Shown here piece by piece: positions 8,001-16,182 of a stretch of DNA of 64,000 nt. The notes under the pieces were generated by a model. The model made no database searches and was not told where the DNA came from. It saw nothing but the letters and a program-made list of their open reading frames with translations. The position numbers and the translations under genes were made by a program. Position 1 is the first letter of the stretch. Each line of letters begins with the position of its first letter. The DNA lies in the NCBI GenBank assembly GCA_964457925.1, contig CAYWGH010000001.1:563685-627684 (forward strand), written 5' to 3'. The stretch is from Coneutiohabitans sp964457925. GTDB taxonomy: Bacteria; Zhuqueibacterota; Zhuqueibacteria; Zhuqueibacterales; Zhuqueibacteraceae.

Positions 8001-9177
8001 GCGTACCGTTATGATCCTTGTAAAAACCTTGAGCGCCATTGTCGCTTAAGCTGTGAGGATTATCAGGCTCATGAGCAACTTTGGTGAATTGTTCCTTGCC
8101 ACGATCCAGTTTGTTGACGCCGCCGTTATAAGTGCCGACCCAGAGTATGCCCGAACGATCTTCGTCAATTGACCAGATCACATTGTCGCTCAAGCTAAAG
8201 GGATTTTTCGAATCATGCTTAAAACGGATGAAGCGTTGTTGCTCGCGATCAAAGAGGTTCAAGCCGTTCCACGTTCCAACCCAGAGTAAGCCGTAACGAT
8301 CCTCGAAAATTGTTCGCACGCTGTCACTGCTGAGACTGTGAGCACTTTTCGGATCGTGGAAAAAGGGCGTAAATCGCCCCGTCGCGCGATTAAATTTTTT
8401 GAGTCCCGCGCCTTCCGAGCCGGCCCAAAGCGTTCCGGCGCGATCTTCAAAAATGGCCGTAATCGGCATCGCTCTTACATCATACTCATAAGGAATGAAC
8501 TGTTGTTTCTCTTTATCAAACTTATTGAGCCAGCGCTCCGTGCCGATCCAAAGCGTGCCGCTTCGATCTTCGTAGAGCGAGGAGACCCAATAGCCGTGCA
8601 GGCTCGTCGAATCTTTGGGATCGAATTGAAACCGCGTGAACAGCTCCCGCTCGCGGTCGAATCTATTAAGCCCATCACTTGTCCCCACCCAAAGCGCACC
8701 CGAGCGATCTTCATAAATGGCGAAAACGCCGCCGTTGCTCAAACTGTGCGGATTATTCGGGTCGTGTTTGAAGCGGGTAAACCGTTCGGTCTCGCGCTCG
8801 AAGCGGTTGAGACACGCGGCATTGGGATCGCCGGCCCAGAGCGTGCCGGTGTGATCTTCGTAAATCGCCCTCACCACGTTCGTCGCGATGGAAGTCGAAT
8901 CGAACACGTCTTGTTGAAACGCGGTGAATTTATAGCCGTCGAATTTATTCAGCCCCGCCTGCGTGCCGAACCACATGAAGCCTTGCCGGTCTTGGAGAAT
9001 GCAATAGACCGTACTCTGTGAGAGGCCGTGTTCGAGGCCGAGGTGTTCGAATTTGATGGATTGATTTTGGGCGAGCACACCAGTCCCTATTGTCAGCACG
9101 AACAAGAGACACAGGCGCGAAATTTTTGCCCCTGTGACTCTAAGGACTGCAGAAAAAAACGTGGCGACGAGTCTCAT
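5002..9177 (-). CDS. Hybrid two-component system (HTCS): sensor propeller, kinase, receiver and AraC output in one protein
   Basis: 1391 residues. Order: signal peptide; about a dozen reg_prop propeller repeats up to ~residue 690 (recurrent IYEDRSGTLWVGT-like units); a Y_Y_Y domain (LDPGEYTLRVKGSNNDGVW); a membrane helix near 815; histidine kinase with phospho-acceptor SHEFRTPL near 870, N-box LLSNALKFTPEGG, and DTGPGIP and GTGIGLAL; receiver with phospho-Asp in IISDVMMPKRDG near 1190; C-terminal AraC HTH (VAEIAYQVGFGSQAYFTKCF). Known HTCSs sense polysaccharide breakdown products in the periplasm and directly activate local genes; no polysaccharide locus lies beside it here, so its ligand is unknown. 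A palindromic repeat is inserted in frame inside the ATPase domain (6106-6173). It runs opposite to its neighbours. Confidence 0.95.
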   Translation of the reverse strand: MRLVATFFSAVLRVTGAKISRLCLLFVLTIGTGVLAQNQSIKFEHLGLEHGLSQSTVYCILQDRQGFMWFGTQAGLNKFDGYKFTAFQQDVFDSTSIATNVVRAIYEDHTGTLWAGDPNAACLNRFERETERFTRFKHDPNNPHSLSNGGVFAIYEDRSGALWVGTSDGLNRFDRERELFTRFQFDPKDSTSLHGYWVSSLYEDRSGTLWIGTERWLNKFDKEKQQFIPYEYDVRAMPITAIFEDRAGTLWAGSEGAGLKKFNRATGRFTPFFHDPKSAHSLSSDSVRTIFEDRYGLLWVGTWNGLNLFDREQQRFIRFKHDSKNPFSLSDNVIWSIDEDRSGILWVGTYNGGVNKLDRGKEQFTKVAHEPDNPHSLSDNGAQGFYKDHNGTLWVGTRKGLDRFDPQTKQVTHFFHNPKDPDSFGDLKARAICQDRFGMLWIGTNKGLDQFNPFTKKFTHFVHDPENPHSLGANLVNLIYEDRAGTLWIGTFGGGLNRFEREKEQFTRFVYEANNPNSLNDYAVWGICEDSLERNILWVGANGVNRLDRDTGQFTRFIHDPKNPRSLNHNYVGPLLVDHNSTLWVGTMGGGLNRFDHETEQFTHYTTKDGLPDNQVCGILEDHAGRLWLSTNNGLSCFDPKSKTFRNYDVTDGLASNSFLMPSQHKSAEGEMFFGSDNSGFTRFLPDSIKGNPFVPPVVITAFKRYNTDDAEGVAIEEKGIAAKNAIEVSYKDNIISLEFAALSYRNTFKNQYAYQLEGFNDNWIQLGTKREVTFTNLDPGEYTLRVKGSNNDGVWNEEGTSLQITITPPWWKTKWAYALYVLLVTSLLYGSRRYELSRMRLKNQLKLEQVEAEKMKELDHLKSRFFANISHEFRTPLTLILGPLEQLHAEQFKGNLKEVYAMMLRNGQRLLRLINQLLDLARLEAGRMSLQARPENIVSFIKGLVLSFASAAERKRIALSISAEEENIVVYFDRDKLEKIVSNLLSNALKFTPEGGRVSIQLSVTSEQSPPKQLITDDWLLITIKDTGPGIPADQLDKVFDRFYQVDASHTREHEGTGIGLALTKELVELHHGEILVESEAGRGTRFILRLPLGKEHLRPEEVAGDQARGKEQGAIERDFDFPSIRPSTDPSIQEPATSDETIVLIVEDNRDVRQYIRQYLEPAFKVIEAVDGMDGVQKALDLIPDLIISDVMMPKRDGNELCSILKTDEKTSHVPIIMLTAKADSESKVHGLETGADDYLIKPFDSKELLARVHNLIKQRRQLRERFSREIVLKPQDIAITPKDEVFLNKVKAVVEKHLDDENFEVEEWGREVGMSRSQLHRKLRALTDQTPSQFIRSMRLARAVELLKQDAGTVAEIAYQVGFGSQAYFTKCFHEQFGCSPKEYVKSR
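6106..6173. repeat. Interspersed palindromic repeat inserted in frame in the HTCS gene
   Basis: The arms 6106-6129 and 6150-6173 are reverse complements at 21 of 24 bases, built from AGTAACCAGT/ACTGGTTACT units. In the protein they add the segment SVTSEQSPPKQLITDDWLL between the N-box and the DTGPGIP box. This is the kind of low-complexity insert that mobile palindromic units leave in coding DNA. Confidence 0.8.
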
Positions 9178-9728
9178 CGAGATCCACTCAGGTCATTTAC
9201 CTGCAAAGACAAACTAAACGTTGATTGAGTCAGGAGAGAAGTAAATAATCAAAACGCGCGGCCCCATCTTCGCGTCAAGAATCTCATTTTGGGGAGTGGC
9301 AACAGCATAAAAACTTGCGGGAAGAATGTCAAGTGGAGTTTAACAGCTTCAAGAATGGCTCTGACGGCGACGTATAAATTGTCACGTGACCAAGTTGTGT
9401 GAATTTGGCGTGTCTTCTCAGGTTGGCATCCGAAGCAACCAGGAAAACGTTAATTGCTTATCAACGCTGCAAAGCAAATTAACACAATGCCCCACGACGA
9501 ATCTCTCAACTTTAAAGTTAAATGCGACTTGCTATCTCGAAATAAAATGTTGAAAGCACTCGATTTTTAGAGCTTTACTCCATCCTCACAGGATTCTTTC
9601 AGAATGACATTCACAGTGAGTTGCAGCCATCATGCTGGAATCGGCGCGCAGCGAATTGAAGGCACGTGCCTTGCATTGCGACGGGATTGCCGCCTGCAAT
9701 CGAATCATACCATGCGAAGGAGTTGACG
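9178..9728. other. Long divergent intergenic region
   Basis: About 550 bases between the HTCS start (minus strand) and the peptidase-barrel start (plus strand), so it should carry both promoters. It is AT-rich in places, and no frame has a ribosome site and plausible composition. A GGAGAG site is near 9231-9236 but leads to no frame. No clear sigma70 box pair or operator palindrome was found. Confidence 0.4.
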
Positions 9729-12713
9729 ATGGAAACGAGACCGGCCCGCATTTTCGCGATAATCACTCTCAGTCTGGCCCTCTTGCACGGCGCGGGGCAA
9801 ACCCAACCCGGCTATCAATTCGGCCAAAACAAAGTTCAGTACAAAAATTTCAAATGGCGGGTGTTGCGCACCGCGCATTTCGAGGTGCATTACTATCCCG
9901 AGGCCGCTGAGGCCGCGCAAGATGCGGCGCGCATGGCCGAGCGCGGCTATGATTATCTCAGCGATGCGCTCGATCATCAAATCCAGAGCCGCATTCCGCT
10001 GGTGCTGTATGCCTCCCTCAATGATTTTCAGCAAACCAATGTGGTCGACGGCTTGATCGGCGACGGCACGCGCGGCGTGACGGAGAGTTTGAAGAATCGC
10101 GTTGTGCTGCCCATCACCGGCTCGTATCGCGAATTCAATCATGTGCTGGTGCACGAGCTGGTGCATGTGTTTCAATTCGACATCATGAAAAATCATGCGA
10201 AAGGCGGACTGGGCAGTTTCGATCCGCCGCTGTGGTTTGTCGAAGGCATGGCCGAGTATCTTTCCATTGGCATGGATAACGTCACGCGCATGTGGGTGCG
10301 CGACGGCTTGCTGTACGACGAATTGCTCAAGGTCGAGCAGCTCAACAACACGTTCGATATTCGCGTTTATCGTCTGGGCGAATCGTTGTGGAACTACGTC
10401 GGCGAGACGCACGGCAAGCCAAAAGTCGGCGCGATTTTCAAAGCGGCGGTGCGGCTCAACGATATCGAAAAGGCCTTCAAAGAACAAATCGATCTCGATT
10501 TCAAATCGTTGACTCTCACCTGGCATGATTTTGCGCGCAAGCAGGTGCTGCCGGCGGATAGCACGCTGCCCGCGCCCTCACAAATCGCGCAGCAGCTTAC
10601 CAAGCGCGAAGGCTATTATCATCGCATGAACCTCGTGCCGGCAGTGAGTCCCGACGGCAAGCAGATCGTTTACGTCGCCAACAAGAATCTTTCGGACGAG
10701 TTGTATTTGCTCACGGAGAATTCAGATGGCAGTTTCGATGATCGCCGTTTGATCAAAGGCGGCCAAAGCCGGGATTTTGAAACTCTGCGCTTCTTCGACA
10801 CCTCGATCAGTTGGTCGCGCGACGGGGAGCGCATCGCCTTCGTTTCCAAGTCGAACAAAGACGATGCGATTTATGTGATGAATCCGCACACCGGCGAAAT
10901 CAATCATCGTCTGGTTTTTGAGGAGTTGAACGGCCTGCTCTCGCCGAGCTTTTCACCGCAGGGCGATCATCTCGTGTTTGTCGGCATTCGCGGCGGCCGC
11001 TCGGATTTGTACATCGTCAATCTCGGCAACGGCAAATTGCAACGCTTGACCAACGACATCTATGCGGAGAAGCATCCGCAATGGTCGCCGGACGGAAACA
11101 CCATCGTGTTTGCGACCGATCGCGCCAACGACACGCAGATCGAAACTCTGCTCTTCGGAGAATATGAGTTGGCCCTGTATGCGCTGACGAGCGGAGCGAT
11201 TGAGGTGATTACCGAGCTGCATGGCAACGCCATCAATCCGCAGTGGTCGCCGGAGGGCAATGCAATTGCGTTCGTGTCAGATCATCAAGGCATTGCCAAT
11301 GTTTATCGCCTCGATTTGGCGAGCAAAGAGATTGTTCCGGTGACAATGTTGCGCAACGGCGTGGCCGGCATTACCGAATCGACGCCGGCGATGAGCTGGT
11401 CCGCGGATGGCCGTGCGCTGGTTTTTTCTGCGTTCGAGAAAGCCGGCTGGCATTTGTATCGCATGGAAATGCCGGCTTCTTCTGTGATGGCCGCTGCGCG
11501 AGAAAATGTGAATGGAATAATCGCCAACGCGGCGTCGGACTCCTTTGCGGAATCATCTTCAACGAAGACGGTACAAGCTTCGGAAGCTGCATGGGTCCCG
11601 GCGAATGTTGATCCCAACACGTTCTTCACGAATTACACCCTTGCCGATGAAGATTCGATTGAGAAGCGCAACTACAGCAGCATGCCGAAATTCACCGCAG
11701 CCGCGATTGGCGCGAGTTTTGGCGGTTATTTCGGCACGGTGGGCGGCGCGCAATTTCTCTTCAGCGATGTGATGAATCATCACAATCTGATTCTCGCGGC
11801 GAATCTGCGGAGCGATCTCAGCATGACGGATGTGGGGGTGACGTATTTCAATCAAGCCCGCCGGTTGAATTGGGGCTTTGAGGCGTTTCAGCTCAACGAT
11901 GCCTACGGCGCTTTTTATACCTCGACTGCGGCCGGCTTTGTGACGCAAACCTATCGCGGCTTCAATGCGTTCACGTTCTTCCCGTTCAGCCGCTTTTCGC
12001 GATTGGAATTGAGTGCCGGCGCGACGTTTGTGAGCGCAAATTTGATTGTCGATCGCATCGACTTCAATCGCGGCGAGATTCGCCGGGACGAGTCGAGTCT
12101 TGGCAGCGCCGTTTTCGGCCAGGTGGGCGCGGCCTATGTTTTCGACAACACGGTTTACGGTCCGCTCGGCCCCTTCAACGGCGTACGCAGCCGCTTTGAA
12201 GTGCAGCGCACGACGAATGATTTGAAGTTCACGACTTTGGTGGGAGATTATCGCCGCTATTTCAACGTGAAGCAACGCTCGGTGATTGCCGCGCGCGTGC
12301 TCGCCGGCGGCAGTTTTGATCGCGATGCGCAAATCTTTCAAATCGGCGGGCCGTACACGTTTCGCGGCGCGGATTACGGCGAATTGGTGGGAACGAAATT
12401 CGTCGCGGCAAATTTGGAATACCGGTTTCCGCTGTTTCCGTTCCTGCCGCCCTCGGCGGATTTCTTGAGCGCGGCAACATTCGCGGATTTTGCGGGCGCG
12501 TGGGGATTGGAGGTGCCCGGTTTGGTGAAGGAAACGTTTCAGCCGTTTTCAACGCAGGGCGGGTTTCATTTGCAGGATTTGCGCGGCGCCATCGGCGTGG
12601 GCGCGCGCTTGAATCTCGGCTACTTTATGTTGAAATATGACGTGGCGTGGCCCACGGACTTGCGTGAGATCAGCAAGCCGAGGTATCAGTTCTCGCTCGG
12701 CACGGACTTTTGA
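9729..12713 (+). CDS. Secreted zinc metallopeptidase (MA-like) fused to TolB/WD40 propeller and Omp85-type barrel
   Basis: 994 residues. The start at 9729 has a good ribosome site (GCGAAGGAG) and opens a signal peptide (METRPARIFAIITLSLALLHGAG); the frame also extends up to a GTG at 9666. Residues ~40-280 form a peptidase-MA-like domain: HELVH at ~142-146 and the downstream glutamate in WFVEGMAEYLS near 172 complete a gluzincin zinc site. Residues ~300-580 hold TolB-type propeller repeats (VSPDGKQIVYVANK, QWSPDGNTIVFATD). From ~630 to the end the sequence alternates in outer-membrane strands and ends in F (RYQFSLGTDF), as in BamA/surface-antigen barrels. Inference: a barrel-anchored peptidase facing the periplasm. 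Such fusions occur in FCB and Gemmatimonadetes; substrates are unknown. Confidence 0.85.
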   Translation: METRPARIFAIITLSLALLHGAGQTQPGYQFGQNKVQYKNFKWRVLRTAHFEVHYYPEAAEAAQDAARMAERGYDYLSDALDHQIQSRIPLVLYASLNDFQQTNVVDGLIGDGTRGVTESLKNRVVLPITGSYREFNHVLVHELVHVFQFDIMKNHAKGGLGSFDPPLWFVEGMAEYLSIGMDNVTRMWVRDGLLYDELLKVEQLNNTFDIRVYRLGESLWNYVGETHGKPKVGAIFKAAVRLNDIEKAFKEQIDLDFKSLTLTWHDFARKQVLPADSTLPAPSQIAQQLTKREGYYHRMNLVPAVSPDGKQIVYVANKNLSDELYLLTENSDGSFDDRRLIKGGQSRDFETLRFFDTSISWSRDGERIAFVSKSNKDDAIYVMNPHTGEINHRLVFEELNGLLSPSFSPQGDHLVFVGIRGGRSDLYIVNLGNGKLQRLTNDIYAEKHPQWSPDGNTIVFATDRANDTQIETLLFGEYELALYALTSGAIEVITELHGNAINPQWSPEGNAIAFVSDHQGIANVYRLDLASKEIVPVTMLRNGVAGITESTPAMSWSADGRALVFSAFEKAGWHLYRMEMPASSVMAAARENVNGIIANAASDSFAESSSTKTVQASEAAWVPANVDPNTFFTNYTLADEDSIEKRNYSSMPKFTAAAIGASFGGYFGTVGGAQFLFSDVMNHHNLILAANLRSDLSMTDVGVTYFNQARRLNWGFEAFQLNDAYGAFYTSTAAGFVTQTYRGFNAFTFFPFSRFSRLELSAGATFVSANLIVDRIDFNRGEIRRDESSLGSAVFGQVGAAYVFDNTVYGPLGPFNGVRSRFEVQRTTNDLKFTTLVGDYRRYFNVKQRSVIAARVLAGGSFDRDAQIFQIGGPYTFRGADYGELVGTKFVAANLEYRFPLFPFLPPSADFLSAATFADFAGAWGLEVPGLVKETFQPFSTQGGFHLQDLRGAIGVGARLNLGYFMLKYDVAWPTDLREISKPRYQFSLGTDF

Positions 12714-12744
12714 GTTTTGCCTTCCTCCTCCTCCTCAGGTGACG

Positions 12745-12779
12745 AGCCGAGGGATCAGGAATGATCTCTCGGCTTTTTT
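12745..12779 (+). terminator. Rho-independent terminator after the peptidase-barrel gene
   Basis: Stem AGCCGAGGGATCA (12745-12757) pairs with TGATCTCTCGGCT (12762-12774) around GGAA, with one G-T pair. A run of six T follows. It also lies just past the end of the minus-strand gene at 12784. Confidence 0.9.
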
Positions 12780-12783
12780 GTTG

Positions 12784-13077
12784 TTAGTTCGATAAATGCA
12801 ACCGTTCTCGTATCTTTTCCCGCAGCCAATTCTGCACAAGCAATTCGGGAGAAACACCCTCCTGCGCGGCGATCCGGCGGATCTGTTGGCTCATCTGCTT
12901 CTTGAGTGATACGCTTTCAATCGGATAGCCTTGTGCGTCAATGACGAGAACTTGCAGATTCGGCGAAACCGAGAATTTCACTGACTTGGCATATAAATCA
13001 GCGATGGAATGTGTGTCAAGCCATTCACTTGCCGCCTTGTAGCTGCCAAAATTGGGCAGGCTTTTACGCTTTGGCAT
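12784..13077 (-). CDS. CopG/BrnA-like antitoxin, no toxin partner visible
   Basis: 97 residues from the ATG read at 13077 (MPKRKSLPNFGSYKAASEW). An upstream extension in the same frame to 13191 looks unlike protein. The N-terminal part has the family signature of a phenylalanine, then A-x-E-W-L-D-T-H-S, and the strand KSVKFSVSP. The C-terminal half (VSLKKQMSQQIRRIAAQEGVSPELLVQNWLREKI) is a ribbon-helix-helix DNA-binding segment. BrnA-type antitoxins normally follow a BrnT toxin; no such gene lies on either side, so it may be an orphan regulator. Ribosome site AAAGAAAGAAG is weak. Confidence 0.7.
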   Translation of the reverse strand: MPKRKSLPNFGSYKAASEWLDTHSIADLYAKSVKFSVSPNLQVLVIDAQGYPIESVSLKKQMSQQIRRIAAQEGVSPELLVQNWLREKIRERLHLSN

Positions 13078-13368
13078 ATCGTCTTCTTTCTTTATTTTGG
13101 GGCGAATTTTTGCGGGACAACCACGCGGTTGATCTGCATCGTTTCCCCAAATTTTCAACCCCAAATTTGGGATTACTCGGCAGGAAAACAATCAGTTTTT
13201 GATTGATTATAGTCAGGACGATGTTTAGTTTGCCCGTTGGTTTATGTCAGATCAACAGAAACCGATATTGGTAGGCGCGTCGGCGGCTTTGGACTTCATA
13301 ACGCAATCATCAAGCTCAAACCAAGAGCGGTGCAACAGCGTTTTAAGCCACGGCTGATCACTGTGCCT

Positions 13369-13632
13369 TCACTCATATTCCAATTCATTGCGCAGCGTGA
13401 GGCGCAGGCTTTCGTCGTCAATGTTTATGAAAATCACATTGGGGCGGCAGCAGACGGCGCAGTCTTCGACATATTCCTGCTCGAAGCCGGCGGAGGGATC
13501 GACTTGTGTTGTATTCGCCTCGCTGCAACGGGCGCAATACCAGGTCACGGGATTCAACTGCCCGGGTTTTGCCAGCAAACCTTCTTCTTCGTTGATGAAG
13601 TCTTCAAAATCGTCATCATCGAAATCCGGCAT
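13369..13632 (-). CDS. CPXCG-like cysteine-rich protein
   Basis: 87 residues with a strong ribosome site (GAGGAGG) before the start read at 13632. An acidic N-terminus (MPDFDDDDFEDFINEEEG) leads into a treble-clef-like zinc module: WYCARCSEANTTQVDPSAG, then QEYVEDCAVCCRPNVI. The second pair is CAVC followed by C, a variant of the usual CPxCG. Such small proteins occur across bacteria with no known function. It is divergent from the sugar dehydrogenase with only 45 bases between the starts. Confidence 0.75.
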   Translation of the reverse strand: MPDFDDDDFEDFINEEEGLLAKPGQLNPVTWYCARCSEANTTQVDPSAGFEQEYVEDCAVCCRPNVIFINIDDESLRLTLRNELEYE

Positions 13633-13677
13633 AACGCCTCCTCTAAATTTATCCGAAAATAGAGAACCTCTGCGTCA

Positions 13678-14880
13678 ATGGCAATCATCCGAATAATCTC
13701 TATAGCCGCGATTTCCCTGCTTTTTTGGGCCTGCCCGCAAACAGGCAATTTCACCACTGACAGCGGCAATCCTTCCGAAAATATTTTCAACCGCTTCACC
13801 ACGCGGACAATACTGGCATCAAATCGCCTGCCGCCGCTCACAACGCGCATCAAGTTTTTGCCCAACTCCTCGGAATTTGTCGTGTTGGGCAAGGCCGGCG
13901 AGGTTTATCATTTTGAATTATCCGGAGATTCTGCCAGATTTCTCGGGTCATTTGTCGTGCCGGAGGTTGCGCCCGCGCCGGGAGAGATTGGCCTGACCGA
14001 TGCAGCCTTCGATCCGCAATTCGCCGCGAACGGTTTTGTTTATTTTTGCTTCAGCTCCGGCGATAATCGCTGGAACCGCATTGCGCGCATGCAATGGTCA
14101 AACAACTATCAGGCCATTGTACATTCCACCACGATCATTCTGAACGTCGATCGCGTTGCGCCGGGCCGTGCTTGGCACGGCATCTATTCTCTGGAATTCG
14201 GTACGGATGGATATTTGTACACAGTTTTGGGCGACGCCACCCAGGCGCAATTCGCGCAAGATTCAAATTCTTTACTGGGCAAATTGATTCGAATTGCTCC
14301 TGCTGCCGGCGGCGGTTATACGATTCCGACGGACAATCCTTACACAAATGATCCCGGTGTGCGAGATGAAATTGCCGCAATTGGCTTTCGCAGCCCGTTG
14401 CGGTTGATTACCTGGCGCGGCAAAATTTTGATTTCGGATGTCGGCTCCAATCAATTCGAGGAAATTAATTTTTACAGCGGCGGCCCGGCCAACTTCGGCT
14501 GGCCGGAGTGTGAGGGCGTGTGCAGCCGGCCGGGCTTGCGCAATCCCATTTTGGCAATCGGCCATCGCGACCCCACTTATCAAAATGAAGATCCGGAAGC
14601 CATCGGTGAATTGCGCCATTCGTTGTCGTTGGGCATCGTGTATGAAATGCCGGGTGATGATCCGTACAACGATCTGCTCGAGGGCAGGCTGCTGTTCAAC
14701 GATGTTTTTCTCGGCTATGTTCGTGCTGCGAGAATTTCGGAGACGGGCGAACTTTCCGACAATAAACACATTTTTCATCTTGCCGGTGTGACGAGCATGG
14801 CAACCGGCCCGGACGGTTATATTTACGGCTCGACAATTTTCACGCCTGAAATTTTTCGCGTCGAATTGAAAAGATTGTAG
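13678..14880 (+). CDS. PQQ-type sugar (glucose/sorbosone) dehydrogenase family lipoprotein
   Basis: 400 residues. The N-terminus (MAIIRIISIAAISLLFWACPQ) is a lipoprotein signal with lipobox LFWAC. The rest is the six-bladed propeller of the soluble glucose dehydrogenase family: GEIGLTDAAFDPQFAANGFV, RAWHGIYSLEFGTDGYLY (with the catalytic-type His), GKLIRIAP, IAAIGFRSPLRL and PANFGWPECEG are all family blocks. Known members oxidise sugars with PQQ and pass electrons to the respiratory chain, but many homologues have no proven activity and no PQQ synthesis genes are in the window. Shorter than E. coli-type quinoproteins but within family range. Confidence 0.85.
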   Translation: MAIIRIISIAAISLLFWACPQTGNFTTDSGNPSENIFNRFTTRTILASNRLPPLTTRIKFLPNSSEFVVLGKAGEVYHFELSGDSARFLGSFVVPEVAPAPGEIGLTDAAFDPQFAANGFVYFCFSSGDNRWNRIARMQWSNNYQAIVHSTTIILNVDRVAPGRAWHGIYSLEFGTDGYLYTVLGDATQAQFAQDSNSLLGKLIRIAPAAGGGYTIPTDNPYTNDPGVRDEIAAIGFRSPLRLITWRGKILISDVGSNQFEEINFYSGGPANFGWPECEGVCSRPGLRNPILAIGHRDPTYQNEDPEAIGELRHSLSLGIVYEMPGDDPYNDLLEGRLLFNDVFLGYVRAARISETGELSDNKHIFHLAGVTSMATGPDGYIYGSTIFTPEIFRVELKRL

Positions 14881-14965
14881 CGAACGTAAATTTTAAAACT
14901 TGTTATAACCCGCTCCAACTGCCTAAAGCTGTTGGATTTGCGTCCATTTGCTTTCGAGAAAAGCC

Positions 14966-14994
14966 TTGACTCTTGCGGGCTTTTCTTTTAAATT
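14966..14994 (+). promoter_or_regulatory. Sigma70-like promoter of the HNH gene
   Basis: TTGACT (14966-14971), exactly 17 bases, then TAAATT (14989-14994). The start codon is 50 bases downstream at 15044. Confidence 0.55.
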
Positions 14995-15043
14995 GGCCGT
15001 ACTTTATAGTGTTAAATCAGCGAAAAGCTCGCCTGGTGAGAAT

Positions 15044-15556
15044 ATGGGTAGTTTGAACCGACATGTGCTCATTCTGAATCAGAACTATGAGCCAATGAGT
15101 GTGATCACCGCAAAGAAGGCGATTGTTCTGATCGTTTTGGGCAAAGCTGAAATCATCGAGCGCCATCCGCGCTGGGAAGTGCGCTCGGTGCGAACGTCGC
15201 TGCCGTTTCCCAGTATCGTGCGGCTGGTGACGTACATTCACATTCCGCGCAAACGCGTAATTTTGTCGCGTAAGAATATTATTAAACGCGACAGCAACCG
15301 TTGCCAGTATTGCGGCACCTCACAGCGTCCGCTCACCGTGGATCACGTGTTGCCGAAGAATCGCGGCGGCGAAGATTCGTGGGAAAATCTCGTGTGCGCG
15401 TGCGTGTATTGCAACAATCGCAAGGGCAATCGCACGCCGGAAGAGGCGCGCATGCCGCTGCACCGCAAACCGCAGAGGCCCAATCAGCTCTACTTTATCC
15501 AGCATTTTATCGGCATTGGCGATGAGCGTTGGAAGCCCTACCTCTTCATGAATTAG
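15044..15556 (+). CDS. HNH endonuclease-family protein
   Basis: 170 residues from ATG 15044, chosen because homologues begin with a block like LNRHVLILNQNYEPMSV and because a promoter-like sequence ends just upstream. The N-terminal half (TAKKAIVLIVLGKAEIIE, PSIVRLVTYIHIPRK) is the conserved domain found in this cellular HNH family. The HNH core is complete: CQYCGTSQRPLTVDHVLPKNRGG, then WENLVCACVYCNN, giving two CxxC zinc pairs, the DH of the active site and the closing N. The family is widespread and single copy in many phyla; its cellular role is unsettled, and it is not obviously phage or intron linked here. Confidence 0.9.
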   Translation: MGSLNRHVLILNQNYEPMSVITAKKAIVLIVLGKAEIIERHPRWEVRSVRTSLPFPSIVRLVTYIHIPRKRVILSRKNIIKRDSNRCQYCGTSQRPLTVDHVLPKNRGGEDSWENLVCACVYCNNRKGNRTPEEARMPLHRKPQRPNQLYFIQHFIGIGDERWKPYLFMN

Positions 15557-15731
15557 GGCTTTTTCTTTGTCACCTCATAATGGCGTTGCACGCTGAAACA
15601 AGAGTCGATTGAGATTTGGTGCAGGCGTCCTCGGCTTGGTTGCTGGGTTTTCGTCAAGTGCGAGGCGCTTTTTATTTTGGGGTAAAAAGCTGGAGTGGTT
15701 CACCAGTGTGATGAAATTCACTCAGTAATTT

Positions 15732-15932
15732 TTGGCGACGCAGAGTCGCGTCATTATTAAGAATGAATGGATTCAGTACCTCATCGATCACCCATTAAAA
15801 GAAGAAAGTCAACCTGACGGCAGAATCAGAAAATGGACGAGTATCGCCGAAATGAACAATCGCGTGCTTCGCGTTGTTCTTCTCGATGATGGGGAAACGG
15901 TGCACCATGTTTTTTTCGATCGTTCATTCTAG
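15732..15932 (+). CDS. Small DUF4258-like protein
   Basis: 66 residues. The C-terminal block DGRIRKWTSIAEMNNRVLRVVLLDDGETVHHVFFDRSF is typical of small proteins often annotated DUF4258 or hypothetical, usually paired with a DUF2283 protein, as here. An in-frame stop lies just upstream at 15726, so the start must be the TTG at 15732 or a non-ATG codon soon after; no good ribosome site is visible. The pair resembles toxin-antitoxin modules in size and layout, but no toxicity is established. The partner is frameshifted, which may make this gene non-functional too. Confidence 0.65.
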   Translation: MATQSRVIIKNEWIQYLIDHPLKEESQPDGRIRKWTSIAEMNNRVLRVVLLDDGETVHHVFFDRSF

Positions 15933-15940
15933 GTATAAGC

Positions 15941-16143
15941 ATGCGGGTACAATACTTTCGCGATACCGATACATTGTTTTTAGCAATAATGAAGTCGTCG
16001 AGACAACGGATTTTGATGAGAACACGATGGTCGACTTGGATAAGGACGGCCATTGGGTGAGTATGACGCTCGAACATGCCAAAGAACGCACGGATGTTGC
16101 CAATTTTACTTATCAACAAGTTGCCGTTTTAAAAGCAGCTTAA
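15941..16143 (+). pseudogene. DUF2283 protein with a frameshift
   Basis: The ATG at 15941 reads MRVQYFRDTDTL, the normal N-terminus of DUF2283 proteins. The remainder (VFSNNEVVETTDFDENTMVD and EHAKERTDVANFTYQQVAVL) is in a different frame, with the switch at the GTTTTTAG run near 15975-15982. Compared with the family, about two residues (Y-I after D-T-L) are also missing, so a small deletion beside the T-run is likelier than one miscalled base. The 3' frame ends at 16143. It follows the DUF4258-like gene by 8 bases. Confidence 0.75.
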
Positions 16144-16182
16144 AACCAGCACAATAGAAACTGTCGGATTCACTGTTACGAG

